The position numbers and the translations under genes are program-made. Positions 33,307 through 43,161 of a DNA stretch of 64,000 nt are shown here, piece by piece. A model generated the notes under the pieces. That model saw nothing but the letters and a program-made list of their open reading frames with translations. It made no database searches and was not told the DNA's origin. This DNA is from Prorocentrum cordatum (taxonomy: Eukaryota; Sar; Dinophyceae; Prorocentrales; Prorocentraceae), in assembly GCA_963575745.1 (NCBI GenBank), contig CAUYUJ010015505.1, positions 425,285 through 489,284 on the forward strand. Reading direction: 5' to 3'. Within the stretch, counting starts at the first letter, position 1. The number at the start of each line of letters is the position of its first letter.

Positions 33307-33835
33307 GCCTTCCCCAAATGGCGACGGGCAGTTGCCAATTCCATCGATTTAGTGCGACCACCATTCGCTCTCTGTTTGATTGCGCTGCAGCGCAACGCGT
33401 CCCGCACGGTGTGCGAATGGCGCAGGTTAAAAGCGCCATGCGACGCGCACGGCATGCACATGCAACGCTTTCACATTTGAGATATCGCCCAGTTGTGTTT
33501 CAAGGGTGTGCACCGACCCCTCTCCGCAGCACTCATGCATGCTGTCGTTTGCGGGAGAGGCGCGGGTGGAGCCACAACGAGGGATATGCGAAAACACACG
33601 TGCTCAACGTTACACCTGCAACTCTAATGTCTCTCCGTCTTTCCCTATCTCTCCATCTCGATCAATGCGTTGTTCCTCCACTCTCTCCCCTCTCAACATC
33701 TGTCTTGATCATGCCACCCTCGCTTTCGCGCGTCCGACTCCTCATGCGCGTGCCATGCGCACCGTCCATTGATGGCCCGCTTGTCAGGCGTTTTGTCTCG
33801 AGCGCTGCGCGCGTTGTGTTCGTGGGCCGTGGCGC
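33307..33835. other. Spacer between ORF B and ORF C
   Basis: No convincing protein frame; a long frame crossing it changes to low-complexity residues. It may hold the 3' end of ORF B's mRNA and the 5' region of the next gene. Confidence 0.4.
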
Positions 33836-34517
33836 ATGTCCACGCTGGAATGTTCGGTTGCATGGAGGCTTGAGGTCAATGTTGGCGATCACATGTGGGC
33901 CCCCAGGGCTGTTCAGAAATGCAGCGACGACGTGTACGCCATGGTGCACCCATACGATTACAGTTTGGTCAAATCTTTGTTGCTCTGCTCTGGGGAGGGA
34001 TGCCCCAAGTCTACGGCCAGGCCATCTCTCGCCAACGCTCCTGGGTACAAAGCACTTCTTGCTGCGAGGAACGACCTCCTTCGTGAAGATGCTGCACCTA
34101 TGCGCAACCCCCCGCGGCGCCTCTTTGCTCAGAGGAGCAGTCCGAAGCGGAGGCCCAAGCCAAAGCGTAAATCACGCCAAGAGATCAGGGCCCAGAGAGA
34201 GGGGCCGCCCATTGTGATGGACGTCGAATTGCCCTCAGTCGGCGACGCGTCCTTCCCATCGGTCAAGATGCTGCTCCCAGTCAGGAGCACCGACCATGTG
34301 GGTCAACGCTTCCGACGACTCCATCTGCACGCTCGTGCAATACATCTTCGCGCACGGCGTCACGACCGCCACCGTCACATCAAAGAGGTCGTATTACAAG
34401 AGGGGCGGTGCCGCCGATGAGGATGAGGATGCCAGCGCGCTGCAGGACAAGAGTGATCACGAGGCCAACGATAGTGATGCACGTGACCGTGCAGATGCCC
34501 CAAGTCGCGATTGTTAG
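33836..34517 (+). pseudogene. Transposon ORF C, one frameshift (~225 aa)
   Basis: The ATG at 33836 begins MSTLECSVAWRLEVNVGD and the frame reads well (DDVYAMVHPYDYSLVKSL, a Lys/Arg-rich segment PKRRPKPKRKSRQEIRAQ, then VKMLLPVRSTDHV). Near 34296-34300 the protein-like sequence moves to another frame (WVNASDDSICTLVQYIFA) and runs to a TAG at 34515-34517 with an acidic end (DEDEDASALQDKSDHEAN). A one-base insertion or deletion there explains both halves. The protein has a basic middle and acidic end and no recognised domain. It may be a broken gene or a sequencing error in an intact one. Confidence 0.55.
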
Positions 34518-34939
34518 GATCACACGGCCAATGTTTCACATCGGCACCTGCCAGTGCGTACCAGCAATTGTTCGCATATCAATAAAATGCACAGAGGTAT
34601 GCATCGTTGCTCCGTTGTTTTGCGCATGCCTGTCTTCAGCGATACGTTGCTCGACATTTGCAGTGTCAGATACGCTCACCGCATGTTTGCCAAGCTTGGC
34701 CATTCATTTGCGTGCAGCACCTCCACCTCCTCCTTGAGTGCACCCTCGCCGCATTGCCGTTTGTGCTCCAGCCTTTCGTGGCTATAGCTGCACCAGCCTG
34801 CGGCGCCGCGGGCCTGCCGAGGCCCCCGCGAGCCCCTCGAGGCGCTCGCGGCGCCCCCGAGGGCTTCGGGGGCCTGCCGAGGCCCCCGCGAGCCCCTCGA
34901 GGGCTTCAGGCGCGGCCCCGCGCTCGGGCGCTCGACGCC
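34518..34939. other. Spacer with Gly/Ala-coding GC-rich repeat
   Basis: At 34796-34912 a GC-rich word (GGCCTGCCGAGGCCCCCGCG) occurs twice with AGCCCCTCGAGG after it. No gene is assigned before the ATG at 34940. Confidence 0.4.
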
Positions 34940-36969
34940 ATGTCGGCTGCGCGCGAGCTCCTGGCTGGGCCAGCGCCAGCGCCGCCAGCAGCTGATGCTG
35001 GCCAGCAGGGCGACGCCCAGGAGATTACACACGGTAAAATTTATCAGCCCGCCCGTCTTCGCCAAGCTTACGCTGATTCGTCGTGCGCCGATCGCGGCCC
35101 ACGACGAGGCAGCGCGAGCGTGGACTGCACAGACGGTGGCGCGCTGGGCGCGCCATCGTTGCAGCTCCCACTGCAAAATCAGGCCCCGATGGGCCTCGTG
35201 GAGGGGGCTTGCACGCCCCAACCTACCGGATTGTTTCTTTTTTTGGTCGGCCTCCGCCGAGGACGACGCCAAGGCTGCCAAGCGTGCCAAGCCGTCGCGG
35301 CCGCGCAGCATGGACTTCCAGATGCCGCTCACCGCGACGGAGGCGCGCAAGGGCGAGCGCGTGGCCAAGTTCGCGGACAGCCTCGCGTTCAGGAGGTTGC
35401 AGGGCAGCAACGAGGACGCCAACGACGGCCTGGTGCAAGGCCTGCAGGGCGTGTACTACAAGGTGGGTTACGTGAACGGCTCGCCGATCTATCGGCAGGA
35501 GCCTGGCGCGCCCGACGGGGCCAACACCAGCGAGCTCTTCTTGGTGTACATTGTGCATGCGGACGAGGAGCGCACCTTCTCGCGCTGGGTGGTCTCCAGC
35601 ACGTTGGACGTGGGTTCGATCTTGTACTGCCCCGACGGCTGCGTGTACGCCAGCGGGATCGGCGACCATACGACGTGGCCGACCGAGCTCGTCAAGGCCA
35701 GGGGGCGGGCGGGGGAAGGGGTGGGGGATATTGAAGTTTGCAGTGCGCCTGCAACAGCGGTTGGCCTACGACGGCCCATGGGGGCGACTGGGCCCATATA
35801 GGGCTCGATGGGCTATCGCCCCCCCTCCTACTCCTCCGCCTCCTCCTCCTCCTCCTCCTCTTTCTCATGCCTCCCCTCTTCACCTTTTTTCCTTCAGCCT
35901 CGTCCAGCTTCCTCCTCCCTCCTCATGCCCTTGTCTTTCCTCCCTCCTCTCCCCGTCCTGCTTCAGGGCAGATGCGTTTGTGACCCCGCTGCCCCCTTTC
36001 CCACGGGCGGGAGGCCGTCGCGCGTGGAAAAACATGCCATTGCCGACCAAAACGGGCCATGCAAACAACACGTTGTTTTTCGTATTTTGTGAGATCGCGT
36101 TCTGGCGCGTTCGGTGTGTTTCTCCACGCGCGACGGCCTTCCGCCCGCGGGAAAAGGGGGCAGTGGGATCACAAACGCACGCTGGCTCGGCGGAGGGCCG
36201 GCGACAAAGAGGGGCGGGGGGGGGGGCAACCGTCAAACCGAAGAGGGGGGGGGGGCCGCCAAACCGAATCTCGGGCGGCCAAAGAAGGGATGGGGAGCTG
36301 TAAGGGAAGGAGGACGAGGAGGAGGATGAGGAGGAGGGCGATGAAGGGGATGATGATGAGGAGGAAGAGGAGGAGTCGCCCGAGGGCCTCACGGATGAGC
36401 CGCTGCACTTCCTCGAGGTCGTGCACTACGCCGAGCTTCTCGAGAAGATGCTCGACGAGCAGGCCGCAGCTGCGGCATCGCTTGCGCCTGCGGCTGCGCC
36501 TGATGCAGCGGCGGCGGCAGGGAGCGGCATCATCAGGGCGTGGCCTGCTGCGAAGAAGCAGCCGAAGCCGCCATCGACGCCACCGCCCTCGGTGCTCGCG
36601 CCGCCGCTCCCGCCGCCGCCCGCGGCGCCCACGCCGATGGACCACCGCTACAACAAGGGCGCCGTCGGCGGCGAGCAGGTGCGCGGCGGCTGGTCGGCGA
36701 GGCTCATGCGCTTGGCGGACAAGTACGCCGCCGAGGACTGGGCAGGGTGGGACGCGGTGATCGCGGCCATGGCCACTGGCGAGATCCAGAAGGGCAGCGG
36801 TTGGTTCGCCGACCAGGGCGAGAAGGCCATCGAGGCCTACAAGAGCGCCGACTACGACACGGTCGAGCGCATCTTGGCCGAGGCCCGCGAGCGCTTCGAC
36901 TCGAAGGGCCAGGGCAAGGGCAAGGGCAAGGGCAAGGACAAGCCCAAGTCGGGCAGGTTTCCACTTTGA
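34940..36969 (+). CDS. Transposon gene D, probably three exons, acidic/Ala-Pro-rich protein
   Basis: Three protein-like blocks suggest one spliced gene. Block 1 (34940 to about 35033) begins MSAARELLAGPAPAPPAA. Block 2 (about 35255-35700, another frame) holds FQMPLTATEARKGERVAK and a domain-like stretch GVYYKVGYVNGSPIYRQE ... FLVYIVHADEERTFSRWV ... TWPTELVKA, which recalls a Tyr/Trp-rich domain I associate with dinoflagellate proteins. Block 3 (about 36313-36969) starts with Glu/Asp runs, then an Ala/Pro-rich linker, then GGWSARLMRLADKYAAED and a basic GKGKGKGKDKPKSG end before TGA. T-rich and C-rich sequence ending in AG lies before blocks 2 and 3. Exact splice sites are not determined. No function is assigned. 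Confidence 0.4.
35973..36179. mobile_element. 207-bp MITE-like element in the putative second intron of gene D
   Basis: The left arm starts TGCGTTTGTGACCCCGCTGC and the right arm is its complement ending GATCACAAACGCA. The arms match for about 62 bases (through GGAGGCCGTCGCGCGTGGAA) with few differences. The centre is short and AT-richer. No target duplication is clear. It has no coding capacity. Confidence 0.75.
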
Positions 36970-37062
36970 GAAGCTGGCGGGCGTCTACGAGGCGCTCTCG
37001 TTCATCTATGAGGTGATGGGGGCGCTGCTATGAGGCACGTCGGCGTCGCAGCTGACATCAAC

Positions 37063-37225
37063 ACCCACCAAACCACCCCAACCCAACCCGAAGGCCCAAA
37101 TTTATCCTCGATTTCCAGTGGGGGAGGGTCGGGGAACGTTGAAAAACACATGGTGTCCGTACCCCCCAACCCGCAATTCGGGTCAAACTCGGGTCTTCGG
37201 GTTGGGTTGGGGTGGTATGGTAGGT
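37063..37225. mobile_element. 163-bp MITE, copy 1
   Basis: The 35-base inverted ends read ACCCACCAAACCACCCCAAC on the left and ACCTACCATACCACCCCAAC from the right, followed by CCAACCCGAAG on both. Four mismatches are visible. A second copy at 38661-38818 has the same ends and a similar interior (TCCATTTCCAGT..GGGG, GAAAAACACATG). Bases flanking both copies (ATCA on the left, AGTCA on the right) are alike, so the true ends may extend a few bases further. Confidence 0.85.
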
Positions 37226-37269
37226 AGTCATGACAATGGCCGTGGGTGAACCACGGCGACTGCGCCCGC

Positions 37270-37470
37270 GTCACTTCGAAGTGTTATCACATTGTGAAGT
37301 GCGCAGTCGGCCTCCCTTGGAAGTGTGATCACACTTTGAAGCGCGATGACACCTCACTTCAATTTGTATTCACACTTTGAAGTAACAGGTTATGCGCTTC
37401 GAAGTGTGATCGCACTTTGAAGTGACGTCGCCTCCGCACTTCAAAGTGTATTCACACTTTCAAGTGTTGT
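37270..37470. repeat. Palindromic CACTTCGAAGTG array
   Basis: Words of the type CACTTCGAAGTGTGATCACA and CACTTTGAAGTG recur about every 40 bases, each an imperfect inverted repeat centred on TTCGAA or TGATCACA. At least five pairs are visible. The symmetry suggests protein-binding half-sites or cruciform-prone DNA rather than coding. It lies between genes D and E. Confidence 0.8.
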
Positions 37471-38077
37471 TATGCGTCCAGGCTCGTGCAGAGCATAAGA
37501 GATTGATTTGGCTGAGCGCAGGCTCTAGGGCAGGCGCCATGACGCGCTGCCGCCTGCGCGGCTGCCAGACATTCGCGTGGCCTATATGAGGCCGCGCGCG
37601 ATCCCAGCGGGATGATTGACCGCTCGTGGATCTGTGAACCACATCTCCCTCCCCTCGTGCGTCTTGTCCCCAGCCGCCCTCACTCCCTCCGCCACAGACT
37701 GCATCGCCCTCCGATGCAGTCCTCATTCTCGTTACACCGCGTGTTGCATCGCCTCCCGCTGCTCTCCGATTCGCCAGATGTTCCTGAGATTGTGCATCAT
37801 GTTGTTGCCCATTGCTTCCCTCTGACCGCCCGAGGGCTGCAGTCCACTGCGTTCGCGCCCGACGGCAATGTCTGCAGTCTACTGCATTCGACGGCAATGG
37901 CTGCAGCCTGCTGCATTCGCGCCCGACGGCAAGGGCTGCAGTCTACTGCATTCGCGCCCGCGGGGTGGGGATGGGGAGGGGCATGTGGGGATGTAGTGTA
38001 GCTGGTTTGCTCAAAGTGTTAGCGCGCACTCATCGCGCCTTCTCGCGCTCGCTTGAGCTCCTCGCGCCTCCTTCGCG
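37471..38077. other. Spacer with GCAGTCTACTGCATTCG repeat
   Basis: A short tandem repeat of about 36-40 bases (GGCTGCAGTCTACTGCATTC, then GCGCCCGACGGCAA) has about four units at 37837-37960. No gene. Confidence 0.55.
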
Positions 38078-38365
38078 ATGGCGCCGAAGGTGCGGGCTGA
38101 CGCGGCGGCGCCGCCGCATGTGCCGCGGGCGCTGCGGCCGAGCGAGAAGGAGCAGATGAAGGCCAAGATCCGCGACCTCACGAAGAGTCGCAACGAGTGG
38201 AAGGAGATGGCCCTCGGCCTCAAGCGCTTCGTCGAGGGTGTGGCCAACAAGTCGGAGCAGAACAAGTACGCGAAGCAGGTCTTCGTCGACGTGCGGCGCC
38301 TGTGGACTGGCTCGCGCTCATGCGCCACGCAGTCGAAGCCGACGTCGCTCGGTCGGCTGCAGCGC
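38078..38365 (+). CDS. Transposon ORF E, short basic N-terminal exon
   Basis: The ATG at 38078 begins MAPKVRADAAAPPHVPRA and continues with a charged helical stretch (RPSEKEQMKAKIRDLTKS, then RNEWKEMALGLKRFVEGV, then NKYAKQVFVDVRRLW). After about 38330 the frame runs into tandem repeats and stops being protein-like. This looks like the first exon of a gene whose remainder is lost, spliced or replaced by the repeats and MITE that follow. A coiled-coil or DNA-binding role is possible but not shown. Confidence 0.4.
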
Positions 38366-38600
38366 CTTCAAGATATCCCAGAGGTCATGACTGCGCCGAC
38401 CTCGTCGCCTTCATCTGATATCCCAGAGGTCACGACTGCGCCGACCTCGTGAGCAGCCAGGTGGACCTCGTGAGCACGTCGTGCCTGTGCAGCCAGGTGG
38501 ACCTCGTGACCACGTCGTGCCTGTGCCGACCTCGCGAGCACGTCGTGCCTGTGCGTGGCGCACGGGAAGGTCATCGCGCCGTGCATGAGGTGGGCGCGTT
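38366..38600. repeat. Tandem repeats after ORF E
   Basis: GATATCCCAGAGGTCATGAC occurs twice (38370 and 38418), followed by about three copies of a ~40-base unit containing GTGAGCACGTCGTGCCTGTG and CAGCCAGGTGGACCTCGTGA. The frames through them are repeat products. Confidence 0.75.
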
Positions 38601-38660
38601 CCGCACCAGGCGGAGCGCCGTCTTTCTAGGAGGATGATGATGATGATGATGAGGATCACC

Positions 38661-38818
38661 ACCCACCAAACCACCCCAACCCAACCCGAAGGCCTCAATT
38701 TGCCCTCCATTTCCAGTTGGGGGGGGGCTGGGAACATCGAAAAATACATGTGGAACCCTTGCCCCCCCCCCAACCCGAAATTCGGGTCTTCGGGTTGGGG
38801 TGGGGTGGTCTGGTAGGT
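38661..38818. mobile_element. 158-bp MITE, copy 2
   Basis: Same element as 37063-37225: ends ACCCACCAAACCACCCC and GGGGTGGTCTGGTAGGT, with a diverged interior including GGAACATCGAAAAATACATG. A GGA/GAT-rich microsatellite lies on both sides (38634-38655 and 38822-38955), so any target duplication is masked. Confidence 0.85.
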
Positions 38819-38819
38819 A

Positions 38820-38960
38820 GTCAGAGGAGGAGGAGGAGGAGGAGGAGGAGGGGGGAGAGGAGGACCAGGAGGAGAAGCAGCACGGCCAGGGCGGGGGGGA
38901 GGGGGGTGAGGAGGGTGGGGGAGGGGGAGGAGGAGGAGGGGGAGGAGGAGGATAATGCGG
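38820..38960. repeat. GGA-rich microsatellite
   Basis: GGAGGAGG and GGGGGAGG words only. Pro/Ser-rich minus-strand frames here are artefacts. Confidence 0.9.
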
Positions 38961-39260
38961 AGGAGGATCGATGATACGGATCTTGCCGAGTGATCTTGCC
39001 AAGCGAGCGCGGAGTTCCAGCCGCGCGCCTCTGCATTAGACAAATGTTGCCTTCCACCGCCACCAGGTTCAGCTGCGAGTCTGACCCGCAAGCCCCCCGA
39101 ACGGACACGCATCCATACAGCCAATCGGCTTGGCACGCACATGAGATTGATGCCTTAAACCGACATCATGATGTTTTCCCATATACGCATTACCATTTTC
39201 ACTTTGTCACGCATGCGATGCGCCCTGCGCAAGTTGTGACGACCCATGTAGTCGTTCATG

Positions 39261-39276
39261 TTTTCCCTTTGTCAAG
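39261..39276 (+). promoter_or_regulatory. Candidate acceptor before ORF F
   Basis: TTTTCCCTTTGTCAAG, a pyrimidine tract ending in AG, lies 15 bases before the ATG at 39292. It could serve as a trans-splice or intron acceptor. Confidence 0.35.
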
Positions 39277-39291
39277 TGCGATCGGCATTCC

Positions 39292-40839
39292 ATGGCCGCG
39301 TTCGGATCAAGCCTCGAGGGGCTGCAGGTGCTGCAGGGGTACAGGGTGCACCGCGCGCAGTCCGACATGGTCAGTACCGAGGACATAGCGCGCGACGTTT
39401 CTGACTTTTCGGACTTGTTGGCGAAGCGCCCCGACAGCGAGGAGCTGCAGAAAAACTTGTCTGCATCCCTGTGCACTCGCATACAGTCACTCACAGCGCT
39501 TTCAGCGCCAGATGCCATCGTCCTCACCGAGTTGATTGAAAAGAAGTGCACGGTAGCCTCCGTGAAGCGTGCAGTGCTGGCGGCAGTCGATATCAAGGTC
39601 GCCAACATCGCTGCAGCGGTCCCAAGTAGCATCAGCGATGCTGGGGATCAGACGCTGTCCCACATATACAACTACCTGACGGGCAAGGATTGGATGGTCC
39701 TGGAGGACTACAGAGCGTCGGAGACCAAGAAAATGGCCATCCTTGCAACACGGTTGCATCGTTTGGGAATCTTACAGCCAGCGCACGATAAGTGCTTGAA
39801 ATGGGCAATGGTAGTATTGATTTGGTGCGAGCATGGGAACACCAAGTCTTGGCCTAGCTACCAGAGCATCTACAACAGCTTTCGCGATTTGGTGGGCCAC
39901 ATGAAAAACACATCGGCCCCATTCACAAAGTCGGCACTCACGACGTATCCCGAGCGTCCTGCGGATTTGCCCGCATCTTTGCGCACGGCTGCTTATGATG
40001 ATGACGACCCGCCCGTCGAGAAGGTCATCGACTTGCACACCTTCCTAGGCAAGCACATCCCGCTGCGCGACAGCAACATATTGCTCAAGAAAGAGCGGGC
40101 TGGCTGTTGGCAGTCGTCTGACTTTACCCCGCTTCAGCAGGATCGGCACGGTGGTCGGCACTCGAGCTGGGACGGCAGCTCTGACTTGAATAAACTGGCC
40201 GCTCAGATCCATGGTTTGTACACTGCAGGGCAATCGGGTGCCGGCTCTGCTCACGTGCCAGCCGCGTCGTTCAAGCCAGGCAAGAGCATCATTGCAGGCG
40301 CGGCCCCAGCCGCAGATGCAGCTCGGGCTGCAGAGCCCAAGGTCACAGCACTTCCACTCGGCGACGGTGAAGCAGCTCCTGCTGATGGTGACGCAGCTCC
40401 TGCGGCGGGCGACGCAGCGCCCACTGCTGCTGGCGCAGCGTTGGCTGCGGATCGCGTCGCGCAGGAGGCGTGCGAGAAGCAGGCGTTCGACGCTTTGGTG
40501 ACGAAGGGCAAACGCAAAGCCAAGGAGAGGCCCGCTGCTGCAACGGATGTTGCACAGAAGCCAGCGGCGGCCAAGAAGAGGCCCGCTGCTGCAACGGGCG
40601 TTGCGCCCGCCCTGAAGAAGCCCGCTGCAGCGTCGTGGGCGCCCAAGGGCGGTGTCTTCAAGATCGTTTTTGAACCGTGTGACGGCCAGTGCACGCAGAA
40701 TGCGGTCGCTTCCAGGTGGTACGGGCGGGCGCTCAAGTGGGCCAAGGCAAACGGCCGTACCGAGAAGCAGGCGCTCGACTATGCAAAGGATGCATACAGG
40801 TCGGCAAGCGAGATGTGGAGGAGCAAGAAGAACGCCTGA
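39292..40839 (+). CDS. Transposon ORF F, 515-aa protein with Lys-Pro-Ala tail
   Basis: Start ATG at 39292 (MAAFGSSLEGLQVLQGYR), stop TGA at 40837-40839, frame intact. Residues 1-290 are helical with a likely folded core (HIYNYLTGKDWMVLEDYR, then MAILATRLHRLGILQPAH). Residues about 335-400 are an Ala/Pro/Asp linker. Residues 410-450 carry KKRPAAATG and KKPAAAS words, basic Lys-Pro-Ala repeats that I associate with dinoflagellate nuclear proteins. The end is a compact charged segment (GGVFKIVFEPCDGQCTQN ... ALKWAKANGRTEKQALDY). The core resembles uncharacterised proteins I recall from dinoflagellate gene sets, unverified. A DNA- or chromatin-binding role in transposition is plausible from the tail only. 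Confidence 0.7.
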   Translation: MAAFGSSLEGLQVLQGYRVHRAQSDMVSTEDIARDVSDFSDLLAKRPDSEELQKNLSASLCTRIQSLTALSAPDAIVLTELIEKKCTVASVKRAVLAAVDIKVANIAAAVPSSISDAGDQTLSHIYNYLTGKDWMVLEDYRASETKKMAILATRLHRLGILQPAHDKCLKWAMVVLIWCEHGNTKSWPSYQSIYNSFRDLVGHMKNTSAPFTKSALTTYPERPADLPASLRTAAYDDDDPPVEKVIDLHTFLGKHIPLRDSNILLKKERAGCWQSSDFTPLQQDRHGGRHSSWDGSSDLNKLAAQIHGLYTAGQSGAGSAHVPAASFKPGKSIIAGAAPAADAARAAEPKVTALPLGDGEAAPADGDAAPAAGDAAPTAAGAALAADRVAQEACEKQAFDALVTKGKRKAKERPAAATDVAQKPAAAKKRPAAATGVAPALKKPAAASWAPKGGVFKIVFEPCDGQCTQNAVASRWYGRALKWAKANGRTEKQALDYAKDAYRSASEMWRSKKNA

Positions 40840-41795
40840 TCTATGTCAGATATGTCGAGCATCAGCGCCGATTGGATGCGTGAGCTGACGGGTCTCTATA
40901 AATGCACTATATGAGTATAGAGTATGGGTTGTGCGTCATTGCTCGCATCTTGTTCTTTCGGAGCTTTGCGAACCGATCGCCGCTAGCGTACATATGAGAA
41001 AACAATGTATCGCATGCCATTTCCCTTGCCTGCGCACTTGGGCGCGTCTCTCCGCGGTTTTACGTGTCGGCATTTGCGCATGCAGCGCGCGTTCCGCCCA
41101 TCGCTGCAGCACCCCCTGCAATCGCGCGCGTGGCGCGGCCTTCGGGCTTGCAGCTGTGGCTGCAATGTTGTTTGTGTGATTGCACATCGCGGTATACCAT
41201 GGTCGCGCGCTCAGGGGATGTGATCGGCGGAGGGGTCCGTTCTCAGACGGGGGGACGCATGGGGGGGGGTGGAGGGAAAGGGTGAAGGGGGGGGGTGCAT
41301 GGGGCAGTGGGGCACATGTGGGGAAGCATGGGCGAGGTGAGTTCGGGGAGGGGCGGGCGCACGAACAGCCGATGCAGCTATGACTGCATGTGCAATTCAG
41401 GCAGCACACATGTGCCCTCTGCAATATTGATTGCAGTTTTGATTGCACGAGCGCACTCAGCTGCAACTGCAGGATCTCTGCATTCACAGATGCGTGCAAG
41501 CACGCGCGCCCGATTGCAGGACATGCGTTCAGAGGCGCAGGTGACTGCGCATGCCACGCGCACGCTGTTGCCATGCAATCCTTGCTGTGCTCGGTGAAGT
41601 GGTGCGCGCAGGTGTCTGCAGCGGTGACTGCGCCCGTGGTGCAAGCATTCTTTTCAAATGATGAGTCGCATCTGTTTCAGGCCCCCCCATATTTCCTATG
41701 CAAACGCACGCGCTTCTATGCGCCATCGGCGCGCCAACCCCCATGCGCGCAGTTGCCGTGTATAGCTCGAGGGCGGGCTCGCGGTTGCGCTGCTC
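40840..41795. other. Spacer between ORF F and the transposase gene
   Basis: The 0.95-kb spacer includes a G-rich patch (41225-41320) and T/G/C-mixed sequence with repeated GCATGC and TGCA words. No convincing protein frame. It may hold regulatory sequence for the transposase gene. Confidence 0.4.
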
Positions 41796-43078
41796 ATGGT
41801 GCCCAAACCTGACAAGTACCAGAAGATAGAATCCTTGAGGCGGAAATGTCCGCATGTATCTGCTGCTGCACTGGCTGCAATCTTGGACGAGGTCACGTGG
41901 GAACCCTTCTCAGCATCACGGAAGGATATCCGTGATGCTAGAGATTCGGTCATAAACCAGTCGACTCCTTATGGTACCTTGTTCCGTGGGATCACTTGCT
42001 CTGCCAAAGATTCAGAGATTAAGTTTCCTGTTGCCAATCTCCCTGCAATATTGTGCGTGGCGTACAACCAATGTAGCAACTGGCGGGGCCCTCATTCAAA
42101 AGACTTTGGCGGCGAGGCCGTGCTCTTTCGAGCGACCGTGGTCGTTGATATTTTATTCCGACGAGGTAACACCAGGCAACCAACTATCCCCAGACAATTC
42201 AAGGAAGATGTGGATGTTCTACGTATCGTTTCTAGAACTGGGGCCAGAAGTGTCGTCGCAAGAGGATGCGTGGTTCTGCGTAGGTGCCCTGAGGTCAAAA
42301 CGTGTATCCGATATAGATGCAGGCGTCGCACAGGCATTCAAAATGCTTATAAAAGACATGTTTTGTAGGTCGGATTGCTCACTGCACACAACGGGCGTTT
42401 CATTGGAGCCTGGAGTCAGGTTACATTGCAAACTTGGGATGGTTCTCCAGGGCGGCGGTGCCCAGAAGTTGGTTTGGCTGATTCAAGGAGATGCAGGTAC
42501 CAAATGCTGCATGCTCTGCCGCAGTGTAATTGCGATGGACAGCTCCCTGGTCGACGAAGATGGGGTGACCCTGCTGAGAGCAGACGTCATGCGTGAGGGT
42601 GACATCGATTTTGCGACGAATGATGACATCAGGGGGAGCGTGCGGCGGCTGGCTGCATTCCACGCGACGGACACCAACGCCAATTTCAAGACCTGCGGGG
42701 GGCCTGCAAACTCAAAGGAGGGAGAATGACCTATAGGATGATGAAGGGTGGGAAGATGATGAAGGGGAGGGGGATTGGAAGGGGAATGCGAGGATGACGA
42801 GTGTGGCCCCAGGATCCGCGAGCAAGCGTTCGGTTTCAACCATAATGAGCAGAACATGCTGCTCGATCCACAGCTGGATCGCATTATCTTACCTGTTGAC
42901 CAGTATTGCCACGACTGGATGCACGCATTCTTTATTCGAGGTGTTTTTAACATTTCGACGCATCTCTTTCTTGCAGGTTGTAAGAATAATGGGTTGTCCA
43001 ACGTATACTCACGTTTCGAGGAATACATCAAGATGTGGTCACTGCCCATCGCGCACGGCAGCGCTGATAACTTGGCTA

Positions 43079-43161
<83 letters not shown>

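Noticed and set aside
34800-34915. Coding Gly/Ala repeat in a 375-aa plus-strand ORF
   Set aside because: The ORF crosses the first exon and intron of gene D in a different frame and has Arg/Gly-rich shadow composition.
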